DNA of 64,000 nucleotides, taken from MADRE3 sp963718195. GTDB taxonomy: Bacteria; Desulfobacterota; Desulfobulbia; Desulfobulbales; Desulfocapsaceae. Shown one piece after another: positions 35,060-43,484 of the stretch (positions are counted from its first letter, which is position 1; the number at the start of each line of letters is the position of its first letter). The DNA lies in contig CAVQYQ010000006.1 in NCBI GenBank assembly GCA_963718195.1, positions 744,001 to 808,000 on the forward strand, in the 5' to 3' direction. The notes under the pieces are model-generated. The model saw only the letters and a list, made by a program, of their open reading frames with translations. It did no database searches and was not told where the DNA came from. The translations under genes were made by a program, and so were the position numbers.

Positions 35060-37250
35060 GAGCCTGGAAAAGACCAGCACTGGTCTTGGGGATTTTATCG
35101 GTGGAAAAGGTATGGCACTCTTCAAGCTGTACAACGCCGGTTTGCCGGTGGCACGACCAATTTGCCTCTCAACCACCGGATACAATGCCTTTGTCGAGCA
35201 CAATCAACTGCGGGAGCAGATTAATCTGGCACTTTTTCGCAAAGAAATCGTGGAAATGCGCTGGGAAGAAATATGGGATATTTCTCTTCGAATCCAGAAT
35301 CTATTTCTTGGTGGTACGGTTCCCGGGGAGCTCTACCGACAGATCAGCAAACGGGTAGAGGCTGAATATGGTGATCAGCCGCTTGCGGTTCGGTCTTCAG
35401 CACCAGGAGAAGACAGCCAGTCCCGTTCCTTCGCAGGATTGCATGAATCATATCTCAACGTGATCGGTCGTGACGACCTGATCAAAAAAATCAAAAAGGT
35501 GTGGGCCTCCCTCTGGTCTGACAGGGCGATACTCTACCGGCAGGAGTTGGGGCTTGAAGTGGCAAGCAGCAGTATGGCGGTTGTCCTCCAGCCGTTTGTT
35601 GAGGGGCAACGTTCTGGCGTCCTTTTCAGCAGGAATCCCATGGACCTGTCTCAGGTTAGCCTGGAAGCAGTATATGGTTTGAATCAGGGGCTGGTTGACG
35701 GAGTCGTCGAGCCGGATCGTTGGCTTCTTAACCGAAAAGATATGCGTATTGTAACGCACAACGTTCCTGTTAACCGTGATTTCCAGTTCGTTCGTTCAGG
35801 TCAGGCTGGGGTTGTGCGTCAGCCTGTTCCGGAGAACCTGCAATCGATTCCTCCGTTGGACGGTAAGCAGGTAATGGAGATTGCAGCCTTGGGTCTCAAA
35901 CTTGAAAATTTCTCTGGGGTCAGCCAGGATGTCGAGTGGACCATGGCAGATGGCCAAATTCACCTGCTCCAGTCCCGCCCTGTCACCACTGAGGGCGGCG
36001 ATGATGCAGCTGATAAACGATCCTGGTACCTGAGTCTTAATCGTAGCTATGACAACCTGCTGCAGCTCTGGGAACGCATTGTTGAAAGGCTGTTGCCGGA
36101 GATGGATGAAGAATCAGCTGAACTTGCAGGCAAGAATCTGGGAACATTATCCGATCTCGAACTCGCGGTTGAACTCAAACGAAGATCTGCCATCAATGAA
36201 AGGTGGGTGAGTATATATTGGAGTGACTTTATCCCTTTTGCCCATGGAGTTCGGTTGTTTGGTGAGTTGTATAATGATGTTCTGGAACCTGAAGACCCTT
36301 TTGAGTTTGTTTCATTGCTGACAGGTCAGAATATGCTCAGCACTGATCGCAATAGAATATTGTACGCGTGTGCTGATCTGGTACGCAGGAACGAGCCGTT
36401 TCGCCAGTACCTTGAGGAAGCCCGGCCCGAAAAAATCAAAGACAAAGTATTTCAACAGAATCTCTCAACATTGAAAAACAGCTTTTCCATGGCGGGGGGG
36501 GCTGCCGGCGAAGAAAAAGTGATCAGTGAAATGATGGTCAAAGTCATTCTTCAGTATGCCGATATTGAATCATTTCCAGGAGGCACGTCGCCAAGTGATA
36601 CCGCAGAACTCGAAGCCCTGTTCATCAGAAAGGGCAGAGAACAGTTGCCGATCGACCCTGAAAAACTACTGGAAATGGCGCGTGCCAGTTATCGTATTCG
36701 TGATGATGATAATATTCATATCGGCAGGATAGCCCAGGAACTCGAGCGTGCAGCAGCCTGCGCACGCGAACGACTCCGGCAACAGTCCGTTTCCGTCACG
36801 AATGAGACAGCGGTTGCGGATGTCTGTTTGATGCTCGAGGGAGGCAAGCCTGTTGAGAAGAGCGTATCAACCGTTAAACGAGTCGACGACAACCCGGGCA
36901 AGAGAAGCGTCAACGCGAGGCAACTGCTCGGCCAGCCGGCCAGCAGAGGACTGGCGAGAGGACGGGCGAGGGTGATTATCTCGCCTGCCGAGTTAAAGGA
37001 GTTCAAAAAAGGTGAGGTTCTCGTCATCGACTCGATTGATCCCACTATGACTTTTTTTGCCCCTCTTGCCGCCGGTATTGTTGAACGGCGGGGAGGTATG
37101 CTGATACATGGTGCAATTATTGCGAGAGAGTACGGTATACCCTGTATCACCGGAGTGGTTGATGCAACAGCCTATATTCATACCGGTGATCTGGTGACGG
37201 TTGACGCCTATCTCGGAATCTGCACTGTACAGCGGGGCACTGAATCCTGA
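35037..37250 (+). CDS. PEP/pyruvate-binding and PEP-utiliser protein, rifampin phosphotransferase-like layout
   Basis: About 737 residues. An ATP-grasp (PPDK_N) domain covers residues 1-320, with GGKGMALFKLYNAGLPV and AVRSSAPGEDSQSRSFAG; a helical middle of about 300 residues follows; the C-terminal swivelling phosphohistidine domain has GGMLIHGAIIAREYGIPCITG (catalytic His near residue 690). The PEP-binding barrel of true PEP synthase and pyruvate phosphate dikinase is absent. This ATP-grasp/substrate/His layout is that of rifampin phosphotransferase and similar dikinases that phosphorylate small molecules. The real substrate is unknown. Starts at 35034 (GTG), 35037 and 35043 are all possible. 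Confidence 0.85.
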   Translation: MNMIYSPESLEKTSTGLGDFIGGKGMALFKLYNAGLPVARPICLSTTGYNAFVEHNQLREQINLALFRKEIVEMRWEEIWDISLRIQNLFLGGTVPGELYRQISKRVEAEYGDQPLAVRSSAPGEDSQSRSFAGLHESYLNVIGRDDLIKKIKKVWASLWSDRAILYRQELGLEVASSSMAVVLQPFVEGQRSGVLFSRNPMDLSQVSLEAVYGLNQGLVDGVVEPDRWLLNRKDMRIVTHNVPVNRDFQFVRSGQAGVVRQPVPENLQSIPPLDGKQVMEIAALGLKLENFSGVSQDVEWTMADGQIHLLQSRPVTTEGGDDAADKRSWYLSLNRSYDNLLQLWERIVERLLPEMDEESAELAGKNLGTLSDLELAVELKRRSAINERWVSIYWSDFIPFAHGVRLFGELYNDVLEPEDPFEFVSLLTGQNMLSTDRNRILYACADLVRRNEPFRQYLEEARPEKIKDKVFQQNLSTLKNSFSMAGGAAGEEKVISEMMVKVILQYADIESFPGGTSPSDTAELEALFIRKGREQLPIDPEKLLEMARASYRIRDDDNIHIGRIAQELERAAACARERLRQQSVSVTNETAVADVCLMLEGGKPVEKSVSTVKRVDDNPGKRSVNARQLLGQPASRGLARGRARVIISPAELKEFKKGEVLVIDSIDPTMTFFAPLAAGIVERRGGMLIHGAIIAREYGIPCITGVVDATAYIHTGDLVTVDAYLGICTVQRGTES

Positions 37251-37278
37251 CCAGAACATCTCCCGCCGCTTGTCTGTT

Positions 37279-38226
37279 TTATCTGCAGGCTTTCATGGCC
37301 GCCAGATCTTCTTTGAGCTTGAGTACCGCCAGCTCTTTTGCTTTTGCCTCCACATCAACCGTTGTCTTGATATCAAGCCATTGCCTTGGAAAATCTTCAG
37401 CTGAGACCAATTCAGCGTGCGGCCGGGGGTTCTGCGAGTTGTAACCATGCCGTGGTGAGGAGATGTGGAAATATGGCTCACGCCCCAAAGACTCCCAGCT
37501 TTCAATGCTTTGTTGCGTGGCGTCTTCGAGTGATAAACCGTCGGCAAGACAGCGGTGGTGATGAACGTCATAAACCATTGGAATACCAAGTTCAGCGCAG
37601 ATTGGTAACAGGTCAGCAGGGGTATATGAGCGATCATCATTTTCCAGGCTGAGTCGCGATTGTACCCGCCTGGAAAGCAGCTTGAAATTATCTTTCAGTC
37701 TGATAAGGGCAGCGGGTTTATCTCCATAAACACCACCCGCATGGAGATTTATCACATCTGCACCGATGAGCTCAGCCAGCATGCCCTGGTATTCAAGTTC
37801 AATGACTGTATTTTTGATCACTTCGGGATGAGGGGACGAAAGGACATTGAACTGGTCGGGATGAAGACTCAGCCGGATATCACTTTCCCGCCTGCGAGCC
37901 CGTATCTTTTCGCATTGGGTTTTAATGCGTGCAAAATCAGGTAATTCCTCAAGCGTGTATGAAACATCGGGATGGGTTATCCTCGGGAAAAGCGGAGAAA
38001 GGACTCGAAAAGCGCCAACATCATTGGCTATCACCCATTCAAGTGCCTTGCTCAGGCTCAAGAGGTTTGTCGTGCAGAGAAAAGAGAGTTTGGCGAGTTG
38101 CTCTTCTCGTGAGACTTTTTTTAACGCGGCTGCGGTGGTTTGACGAAACCGGATCGGCTCCTGTCGGAATATGCAGCAAAGTCCAAGTCGTATCATATCG
38201 GTGCTCAGATGTCCATCGTGGTTCAT
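37279..38226 (-). CDS. uvsE: UV damage endonuclease UvsE
   Basis: A 315-residue TIM-barrel nuclease. Diagnostic segments: MIRLGLCCIF, RVLSPLFPRITHPDV, LSLHPDQFNVLSSP (His/Glu metal region), INLHAGGVYGDK, SLENDDRSYTP (Glu) and PMVYDVHHHRC (Asp/His cluster), ending with HAELVSAEDFP. UvsE nicks DNA 5' of cyclobutane dimers and other photolesions. The ATG at 38226 could be replaced by the internal ATG at 38196 (MIRLGL). Monocistronic and convergent with the PEP-domain gene. Confidence 0.95.
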   Translation of the reverse strand: MNHDGHLSTDMIRLGLCCIFRQEPIRFRQTTAAALKKVSREEQLAKLSFLCTTNLLSLSKALEWVIANDVGAFRVLSPLFPRITHPDVSYTLEELPDFARIKTQCEKIRARRRESDIRLSLHPDQFNVLSSPHPEVIKNTVIELEYQGMLAELIGADVINLHAGGVYGDKPAALIRLKDNFKLLSRRVQSRLSLENDDRSYTPADLLPICAELGIPMVYDVHHHRCLADGLSLEDATQQSIESWESLGREPYFHISSPRHGYNSQNPRPHAELVSAEDFPRQWLDIKTTVDVEAKAKELAVLKLKEDLAAMKACR

Positions 38227-38652
38227 ATATGTATCATTCCAGACTCAGTCTAATCATCCTGCTGGCCGCATACAATAGAACGGATCCCTGGAACCAGAAT
38301 ATAGTGGTAAAGCGTTCTCCGGTTTAGGCAGAACTGGGTATATGGGGAGCGATCAATAATGATAGTAATTACTATTATAAATCTGTTGTTTTATAGCTAT
38401 TGTAAAAAAAGATCTGGGCATTACAGTTTAAATCATACAAGGGAATCGAATGATGATGCAACTCAGGCAAGAGAGCTGATTCATCGAGTAGAGTAGAATG
38501 GTGGTTCACTTCCTTGAGAGGCAGCGCCGCTTAAATACTGATAATCCCTGTAAAGATGGAAAATCCTATGGCCCGATTAACGAAGCAATGGATTTTCAGT
38601 AATGGAAGGAAAACCATGAAACATATATAAACCACAACATGAGGATAAATCG
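38227..38652. other. Intergenic region upstream of uvsE and the small 59-residue gene
   Basis: About 425 AT-richer bases between divergent genes, with no supported open frame. It should contain both promoters. I saw no SOS box that I would trust. Confidence 0.3.
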
Positions 38653-38832
38653 ATGAAAGGTGAAGTAATAGCAAAAGAGTTTAACAAGATGGTTTGGGTT
38701 AGCGACAAAAACGGAAAAGAGTACGCCTGCTATATAGGGGACCTCAACAATATTAAAAGAAAAGAGGATTTAACTGACGAGGAACAACAGAAGTGCATGG
38801 ACTTGAGTGTGGTCCTCGGTGACAGTTGGTAA
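38653..38832 (+). CDS. Small 59-residue protein of unknown function
   Basis: ATG at 38653 preceded by GAGGATAAATCG, 59 codons, TAA at 38830-38832. The protein opens MKGEVIAKEFNKMVWVSDKNG, has a KEYACYIGDLNN middle and a charged KRKEDLTDEEQQKCMDL helix. Two cysteines, no signal peptide. A strong terminator follows directly, which supports it as a transcribed single gene. Family not recognised; it falls below usual length cut-offs. Confidence 0.65.
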   Translation: MKGEVIAKEFNKMVWVSDKNGKEYACYIGDLNNIKRKEDLTDEEQQKCMDLSVVLGDSW

Positions 38833-38859
38833 AACAGAGCGACCAAGCGAATTATTGAT

Positions 38860-38898
38860 CCCCCTGTTGAGAAGATGATCAGCAGGGGGTCTTTTTTT
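38860..38898 (+). terminator. Intrinsic terminator after the small gene
   Basis: CCCCCTG / CAGGGGG stem of 7 bp with an extendable inner TGA/TCA, followed by TCTTTTTTT. It lies 27 bases after the small gene and about 30 before the ADP-ribosylglycohydrolase homologue. Confidence 0.88.
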
Positions 38899-38929
38899 AC
38901 CGATTCAGGTATCAACCAGAAGAAATGAC

Positions 38930-39961
38930 ATGAACCTTCCAGCTTCGCCAGTGTATCGTAGACGAGGGGCACTTTTGGGCCTATTTATTGGCGATGCCAT
39001 GGCAATGCCTGTTCACTGGTATTACGACACCGAATCACTGCGCAGGGATTATGGGCCGATAACAACATATGTAAATCCAAGAAACCCGCATCCGGACTCC
39101 ATACTCTGGAGATCATCGTTTTCGGCACAACCGGGCGTTCCTGACATTCTTCATGACCAGCGGCAGTATTGGGGAAAACGAAACGTTCACTATCACCAGT
39201 TTCTCCGGGCTGGAGAAAACACCTTGAACGTTAAACTGGCCAGAGAACTGTTGATTCTGCTGTCAAGCAATGGCACCTACAACCCTGAATTATGGTTGGA
39301 GCGGATGGTCCGCTTCTTGACTGTTCCCGGTGCACATAAAGACACCTATATCGAAGAGTATCTCAGGTATTTTTTTACCGAATATGCTAAGAATGAGAAG
39401 TTGAACCAGTGCGGACGGCCGGATGAGAAGCATATCGGCGGATACAGTCTAATGCTGCCTTTGACCATCGCGTTGAGTGAGAGAGATGAGTATGCAAAAA
39501 GGATTTCGTTGGAACATCTGGCCCTGACCCATGGTGGCCAGGCCATGGAGGTATGGGGAAAATTTATTGTTGCAGCTCTTTTTGCGCTTCTCAAGGGAAG
39601 TTCCATGGAAGATTCAATGAAGACTGCTGCGCAGGAAACACAAATAGACCTGGATATAGAATTGTTGAAAAAACTTGGTGATTACCCAGACATTACTGTG
39701 GTGACAAAACATTTCTCCTCTGCTTGCTATGTCGATTACGCTGTCCCCGCTACGATCTACCTCGCGCTCAAATATGAAAATAAACCGGAGCAGGGAATAA
39801 TTGCAAACACCATGTGCGGTGGAGACAATGTGGGAAGGGGAGCTGTGCTGGGTGCCTTCCTGGGCGCAGCAAATGGAATAAAGGGCTGGCCGGCAGCTTG
39901 GGTAAACGGCTTGCTCCATCCTCCACCGGATCTGCAAGGTGCTGAGCGCAGATGGGATTGA
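38930..39961 (+). CDS. ADP-ribosylglycohydrolase family protein with altered metal site
   Basis: A 343-residue all-helical protein. The family start GALLGLFIGDAMAMPVHW (residues 14-31) and the late motif GGDNVGRGAVLGAFLGA (near 296) are clear, with LALTHGGQA near 200. In active DraG/ARH3 enzymes the late motif reads GGDTD and the first reads GDA-G-P-E; here the second Asp of GGDTD is Val and the Glu is His or Trp. The two magnesium ions may not bind normally, so hydrolysis of ADP-ribose is uncertain. It is followed 33 bases later by an FAD oxidoreductase on the same strand. Confidence 0.87.
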   Translation: MNLPASPVYRRRGALLGLFIGDAMAMPVHWYYDTESLRRDYGPITTYVNPRNPHPDSILWRSSFSAQPGVPDILHDQRQYWGKRNVHYHQFLRAGENTLNVKLARELLILLSSNGTYNPELWLERMVRFLTVPGAHKDTYIEEYLRYFFTEYAKNEKLNQCGRPDEKHIGGYSLMLPLTIALSERDEYAKRISLEHLALTHGGQAMEVWGKFIVAALFALLKGSSMEDSMKTAAQETQIDLDIELLKKLGDYPDITVVTKHFSSACYVDYAVPATIYLALKYENKPEQGIIANTMCGGDNVGRGAVLGAFLGAANGIKGWPAAWVNGLLHPPPDLQGAERRWD

Positions 39962-39994
39962 TGTGAAAGTCGGTTTTCAGGGAGCTGAGACAGC

Positions 39995-41239
39995 ATGATA
40001 TACGATGTCGTGATCATTGGTGCAGGACTCGCAGGGTTGAGCTGTGGTGCAGCACTCCACAAAAAAAACAAATCATTCATCATTCTTGAGTCCACCGACC
40101 GGGTTGGGGGGAGAATAAAGACCGAGGCTGTTGAAAATTTTCAGCTGGATCATGGGTTTCAGGTTTTACAAACCGGTTACCCTGAAGCATCGAAACTTCT
40201 CGATTTTGACAAATTGCAATTGAAGAAATTTCCGGCAGGCGTCGCCGTGCGCTATAAAGGAGCGTTTCATATAATCGCTGATCCTCGTCATCATCCGAGA
40301 TACCTGTTCTCTACCCTGACTTCTCCAATAGGAACACTGAAAGACCGTTTTCTGATGTTGAAACTTGCCAATGAAGTCTGCCGCGGCTCAATTGACGAAC
40401 TTTTCAGCCAGCCGGAACAACCGGCAATCAATTTTCTAGAGAATTGGGGTTTTTCCATCGGCTTTATTGAACGGTTTTTCGTGCCGTTTTTTGCAGGAGC
40501 ATGTCTTGACCCCAAAATCAAAGCCTCCAGCCATGTCCTTAAGTACATTTTCCGAGTTTTTGCTCAAGGTGATGCAGCTCTGCCATCACGGGGTATGGAG
40601 GAGATTCCACGGCAGATTGCAGAATCTGTTCCTGTCGATTCGATCAGGTATAAAAGTGCGGTAACACATGTTGATGATGCCGGGGTAACGTTGAAAGATG
40701 GCAGTATAATACGTGGGCGAACTGTTGTGCTGGCCACATCCCAGAATGTGATAGCGGATTTTGTGCCAGATTATTCCGCTTTGCCATCCGTTGGAGAAAG
40801 CTGTTTCTATTACAGCGCCAACTGGCGGCCACCATTCAAAGAGCCGTTTCTCCTGCTCAATGGCGAAGGACGTGGCCCGATAAACAATATAGCTTTTCCA
40901 AGTTTGGTCGCACCTGAATATGCTCCTCCGGGGAAGACGCTTGTCGCAGTTGTTGTGCTGGGGAAGGAGAATATGGCACAGTCAGATATCGAACAGCAGG
41001 TTCGGCACCAGTGTACTGAATGGTTTGGCAGCCAGGTGGAACAATGGAAACATATCCATACATTCAGGATCGAACATGCCCTTCCTTTTCAGAAGGTGCC
41101 GACCGCCCATCCGTTTGAAACGCCGGAACCGGTCGGAAAAAATCTACGAATTATTGGTGAATACCAAAGCTTGCCAGGTATCCAGTGGGCCCTTTTGTCC
41201 GGAAGGATGACAGCAGAAGCGATTGTTGCCCAATCCTGA
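39995..41239 (+). CDS. FAD-dependent amine oxidase / phytoene desaturase-like oxidoreductase
   Basis: A 414-residue flavoprotein. The Rossmann dinucleotide motif IIGAGLAGLSCGAALH (residues 6-21) is followed by VGGRIKTE (near 40), the amine-oxidase superfamily signature, and ends with a second FAD contact region (EYQSLPGIQWALLSGRMTAEAI) in which the usual GD is absent. Related enzymes desaturate carotenoids or oxidise amines; the substrate is unknown. Lies between the ARH homologue and a Nudix hydrolase in a run of three co-directional genes. Confidence 0.85.
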   Translation: MIYDVVIIGAGLAGLSCGAALHKKNKSFIILESTDRVGGRIKTEAVENFQLDHGFQVLQTGYPEASKLLDFDKLQLKKFPAGVAVRYKGAFHIIADPRHHPRYLFSTLTSPIGTLKDRFLMLKLANEVCRGSIDELFSQPEQPAINFLENWGFSIGFIERFFVPFFAGACLDPKIKASSHVLKYIFRVFAQGDAALPSRGMEEIPRQIAESVPVDSIRYKSAVTHVDDAGVTLKDGSIIRGRTVVLATSQNVIADFVPDYSALPSVGESCFYYSANWRPPFKEPFLLLNGEGRGPINNIAFPSLVAPEYAPPGKTLVAVVVLGKENMAQSDIEQQVRHQCTEWFGSQVEQWKHIHTFRIEHALPFQKVPTAHPFETPEPVGKNLRIIGEYQSLPGIQWALLSGRMTAEAIVAQS

Positions 41240-41303
41240 AAAAATTTAACGCTCTGAGCTGCCAGAAAACTGATTTTCAGGCATTATCGTGAGGCAGTCC
41301 CCG

Positions 41304-41840
41304 ATGAACTATTGTTCCGGATGTGCTGGAAAGCTAACATTGAAAATACCTGAGGGAGATGACTTGCCAAGATTTGTCTGCACTAGCTGCAAGACAATCT
41401 TTTACGAGAACCCCAAAATGGTTGCTGGTGCACTCCCTGAATACAACGGTACCATCCTTTTATGCCGCAGAGCTATTGAACCTGCCTGGGGCAAATGGAC
41501 CCTCCCTGCGGGCTATCTTGAAAATGGTGAAACGCTTGCGCAGTGTGCGATGCGTGAAACAGATGAGGAGGCGGGCGCAAAAATAACCGACCCGAAACCC
41601 TATGTTGTTGTAAACCTGCCCCGCATTAACCAGGTGTATTTTATCTTTCGGGCTCAACTTGAGACAGACAGATGCTACCCGGGAAGAGAGAGTCTTGAAG
41701 TAAAATTTCTTTCCCCTGCAGAGATTCCCTGGGAAGAATTAGCGTTTTCTTCAATACGAGAGGTTCTAAAGATCTATTGTCAGGATACCAAGAAAAAGGA
41801 ATTTCTTTTCCAGATGATTGATGTTGACCCACCCAGGTGA
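41304..41840 (+). CDS. Nudix hydrolase with N-terminal zinc ribbon (NudC-like)
   Basis: A 178-residue protein: zinc ribbon CSGC (residues 4-7) and CTSC (26-29), then a complete Nudix box GYLENGETLAQCAMRETDEEAGA (near 69-91). The layout is like the C-terminal two-thirds of NADH pyrophosphatase, but the SQPWPFPxS NADH motif is not evident, so another nucleoside diphosphate derivative is possible. ATG at 41304 with GAGG ten bases upstream; a GTG at 41289 overlaps that box. Confidence 0.88.
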   Translation: MNYCSGCAGKLTLKIPEGDDLPRFVCTSCKTIFYENPKMVAGALPEYNGTILLCRRAIEPAWGKWTLPAGYLENGETLAQCAMRETDEEAGAKITDPKPYVVVNLPRINQVYFIFRAQLETDRCYPGRESLEVKFLSPAEIPWEELAFSSIREVLKIYCQDTKKKEFLFQMIDVDPPR

Positions 41841-41861
41841 CCACAGCTCACCGTTTACTAA

Positions 41862-43067
41862 TCAAAAGGTTCTTCTCCCTGACACGACAAATAGCGGGTC
41901 AGATAACGATCTCTGAGCGGTGTACTTATCTTCTGCTGGTCTTGGATACCCACGAAGTGATTCTGTCTCTAGCTGATCAAACGCGTGCTCGTTGAGAAAA
42001 TAATTTAAGACAAAGCCCTGTCTCTCAAACGGGTGAAGATCTGTCCATTGTTCAACCTGCTTACCCGGAAACCATCTGTCTGAGAAGATAGCGATGAAAA
42101 TTCCTGCAGGACGGATAACACGGGCAACTTCAGCCATAATCTCGCGAGGTCGATTGAGATATTCTATTGACACCGTGCAGATAACAGCATCAAAACAATG
42201 GTCTTCATAGGGAAGCAATGGGTTTTTGTTCAAATCATGGACGTTATAGTTTCTCAGTTGCTCATTTTTCTCCATCTCTTCCCTGTTCAGTCCGATGCCC
42301 GTCACCTGGCAGTCCAGCAGGGTATCAGGAAGATGTGATTCCCAGCTGCTCATCAGATCCAGGATTTTCATTCCGGGTGATAACTCTCGGGCATAGATCC
42401 GCTGAACATGGCTCCGTGCGGTACTGTCAAGATGATGGACAAACCTCGGAGATTGATAAAATTGACTGTCGTCTCTGTCGTCGCTTCTCCTGAGCGGATA
42501 CTCTTTGTATACCTGCTGGTAAAATCTTCCGGCGGGTAGCTGCATTCCGGGCCCATCTGCGGTGATCAGTTCAGGGATATCGTTTGCTGATCCGCCTCGT
42601 TGTGTCACCGTTTTCAGGCGTTCCAACATGGTTACTTCAATAACCATCGAAAACGTTGCCAGCGGATGATTGGTGTCAGCAATCAGGGTCTTGTCAGTTG
42701 TTCCCACGAGCCTGAAAGGGGTATAATTATCCGGAAACGACCGGAGTGGTTTCCAGGCATAACTTTTGGGATAAAATCTCCCGGCAACCGGTTCTATAGC
42801 TACTCCATTTCTGCTCCTTGCAAACAAACCTCTGGGAAATTCAATAATATTCTTATCTGAATGTCCAGGCACCAGCTCACCAGGAATAAACGATTGCCGG
42901 TATTTTTCGCCGGGTGAAAGGGTGGCCAGATTTTTTTGCATTGCGCCAGGAAAAATATCTCGCCAGAAGTCTATCTTTTCGAAAAATCGTCTGTCGCTAT
43001 GTATGCCAAACGAACTCTGCCACTGTAAACAGAATTCCATCGCCGCTCGTTTTGCCTTTGACATCAT
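41862..43067 (-). CDS. SAM-dependent methyltransferase with long N-terminal region
   Basis: A 401-residue protein. The C-terminal third is a class I methyltransferase: motif I is ILDLMSSWESHLP near residue 237 (DLMS in place of the usual glycine-rich loop), motif II/III CFDAVICTVSIEYLNRPREIMAEVARVIRPAGIF near 290. The first 230 residues are not part of the fold and are unfamiliar. Substrate unknown. GAGG precedes the ATGATG start. Converges on the Nudix gene with 21 bases between. Confidence 0.8.
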   Translation of the reverse strand: MMSKAKRAAMEFCLQWQSSFGIHSDRRFFEKIDFWRDIFPGAMQKNLATLSPGEKYRQSFIPGELVPGHSDKNIIEFPRGLFARSRNGVAIEPVAGRFYPKSYAWKPLRSFPDNYTPFRLVGTTDKTLIADTNHPLATFSMVIEVTMLERLKTVTQRGGSANDIPELITADGPGMQLPAGRFYQQVYKEYPLRRSDDRDDSQFYQSPRFVHHLDSTARSHVQRIYARELSPGMKILDLMSSWESHLPDTLLDCQVTGIGLNREEMEKNEQLRNYNVHDLNKNPLLPYEDHCFDAVICTVSIEYLNRPREIMAEVARVIRPAGIFIAIFSDRWFPGKQVEQWTDLHPFERQGFVLNYFLNEHAFDQLETESLRGYPRPAEDKYTAQRSLSDPLFVVSGRRTF

Positions 43068-43484
43068 TTCACACCCTCACGGTGATTATTTTAATGGTTT
43101 GAATGGGTAGTTGGTTAAAGAGTTATTTGTGTTGTTGGTAAACCGGCAGATATTTCTATGCAGCCAGAAAACATATAATCATCAATCTGCAATGCACAAG
43201 TAACTGTAACGATAGGAAAAAGAGATTGATTTAAACCAGCAAATGCCATCTGATGAAGGTATGTTCTTTGACAAGGAGGTGGTGAGCTATCGCCTGATGA
43301 TTCTCAGGATCATCAGGGGGTAAAAGAAAGAGAACAATGAGATGACTGGAGCAGGGAAACGCAGCGAGCAGGTGATGCTCGATTAATCCAAGATAAGCGG
43401 GTTGAATAGTCCAGTAATTTATGCTCTTTTGTTTCTTTGACAGCAGTTTTTAAAACAGTTTTTTTTCAGTGGTGAGATAAAGAC
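43068..43484. other. Intergenic region between the methyltransferase and recQ
   Basis: About 415 bases between divergent genes. A 26-codon plus-strand frame (43243-43323) is open but has no ribosome binding site, so I do not call it. No recognised RNA element. Confidence 0.3.
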
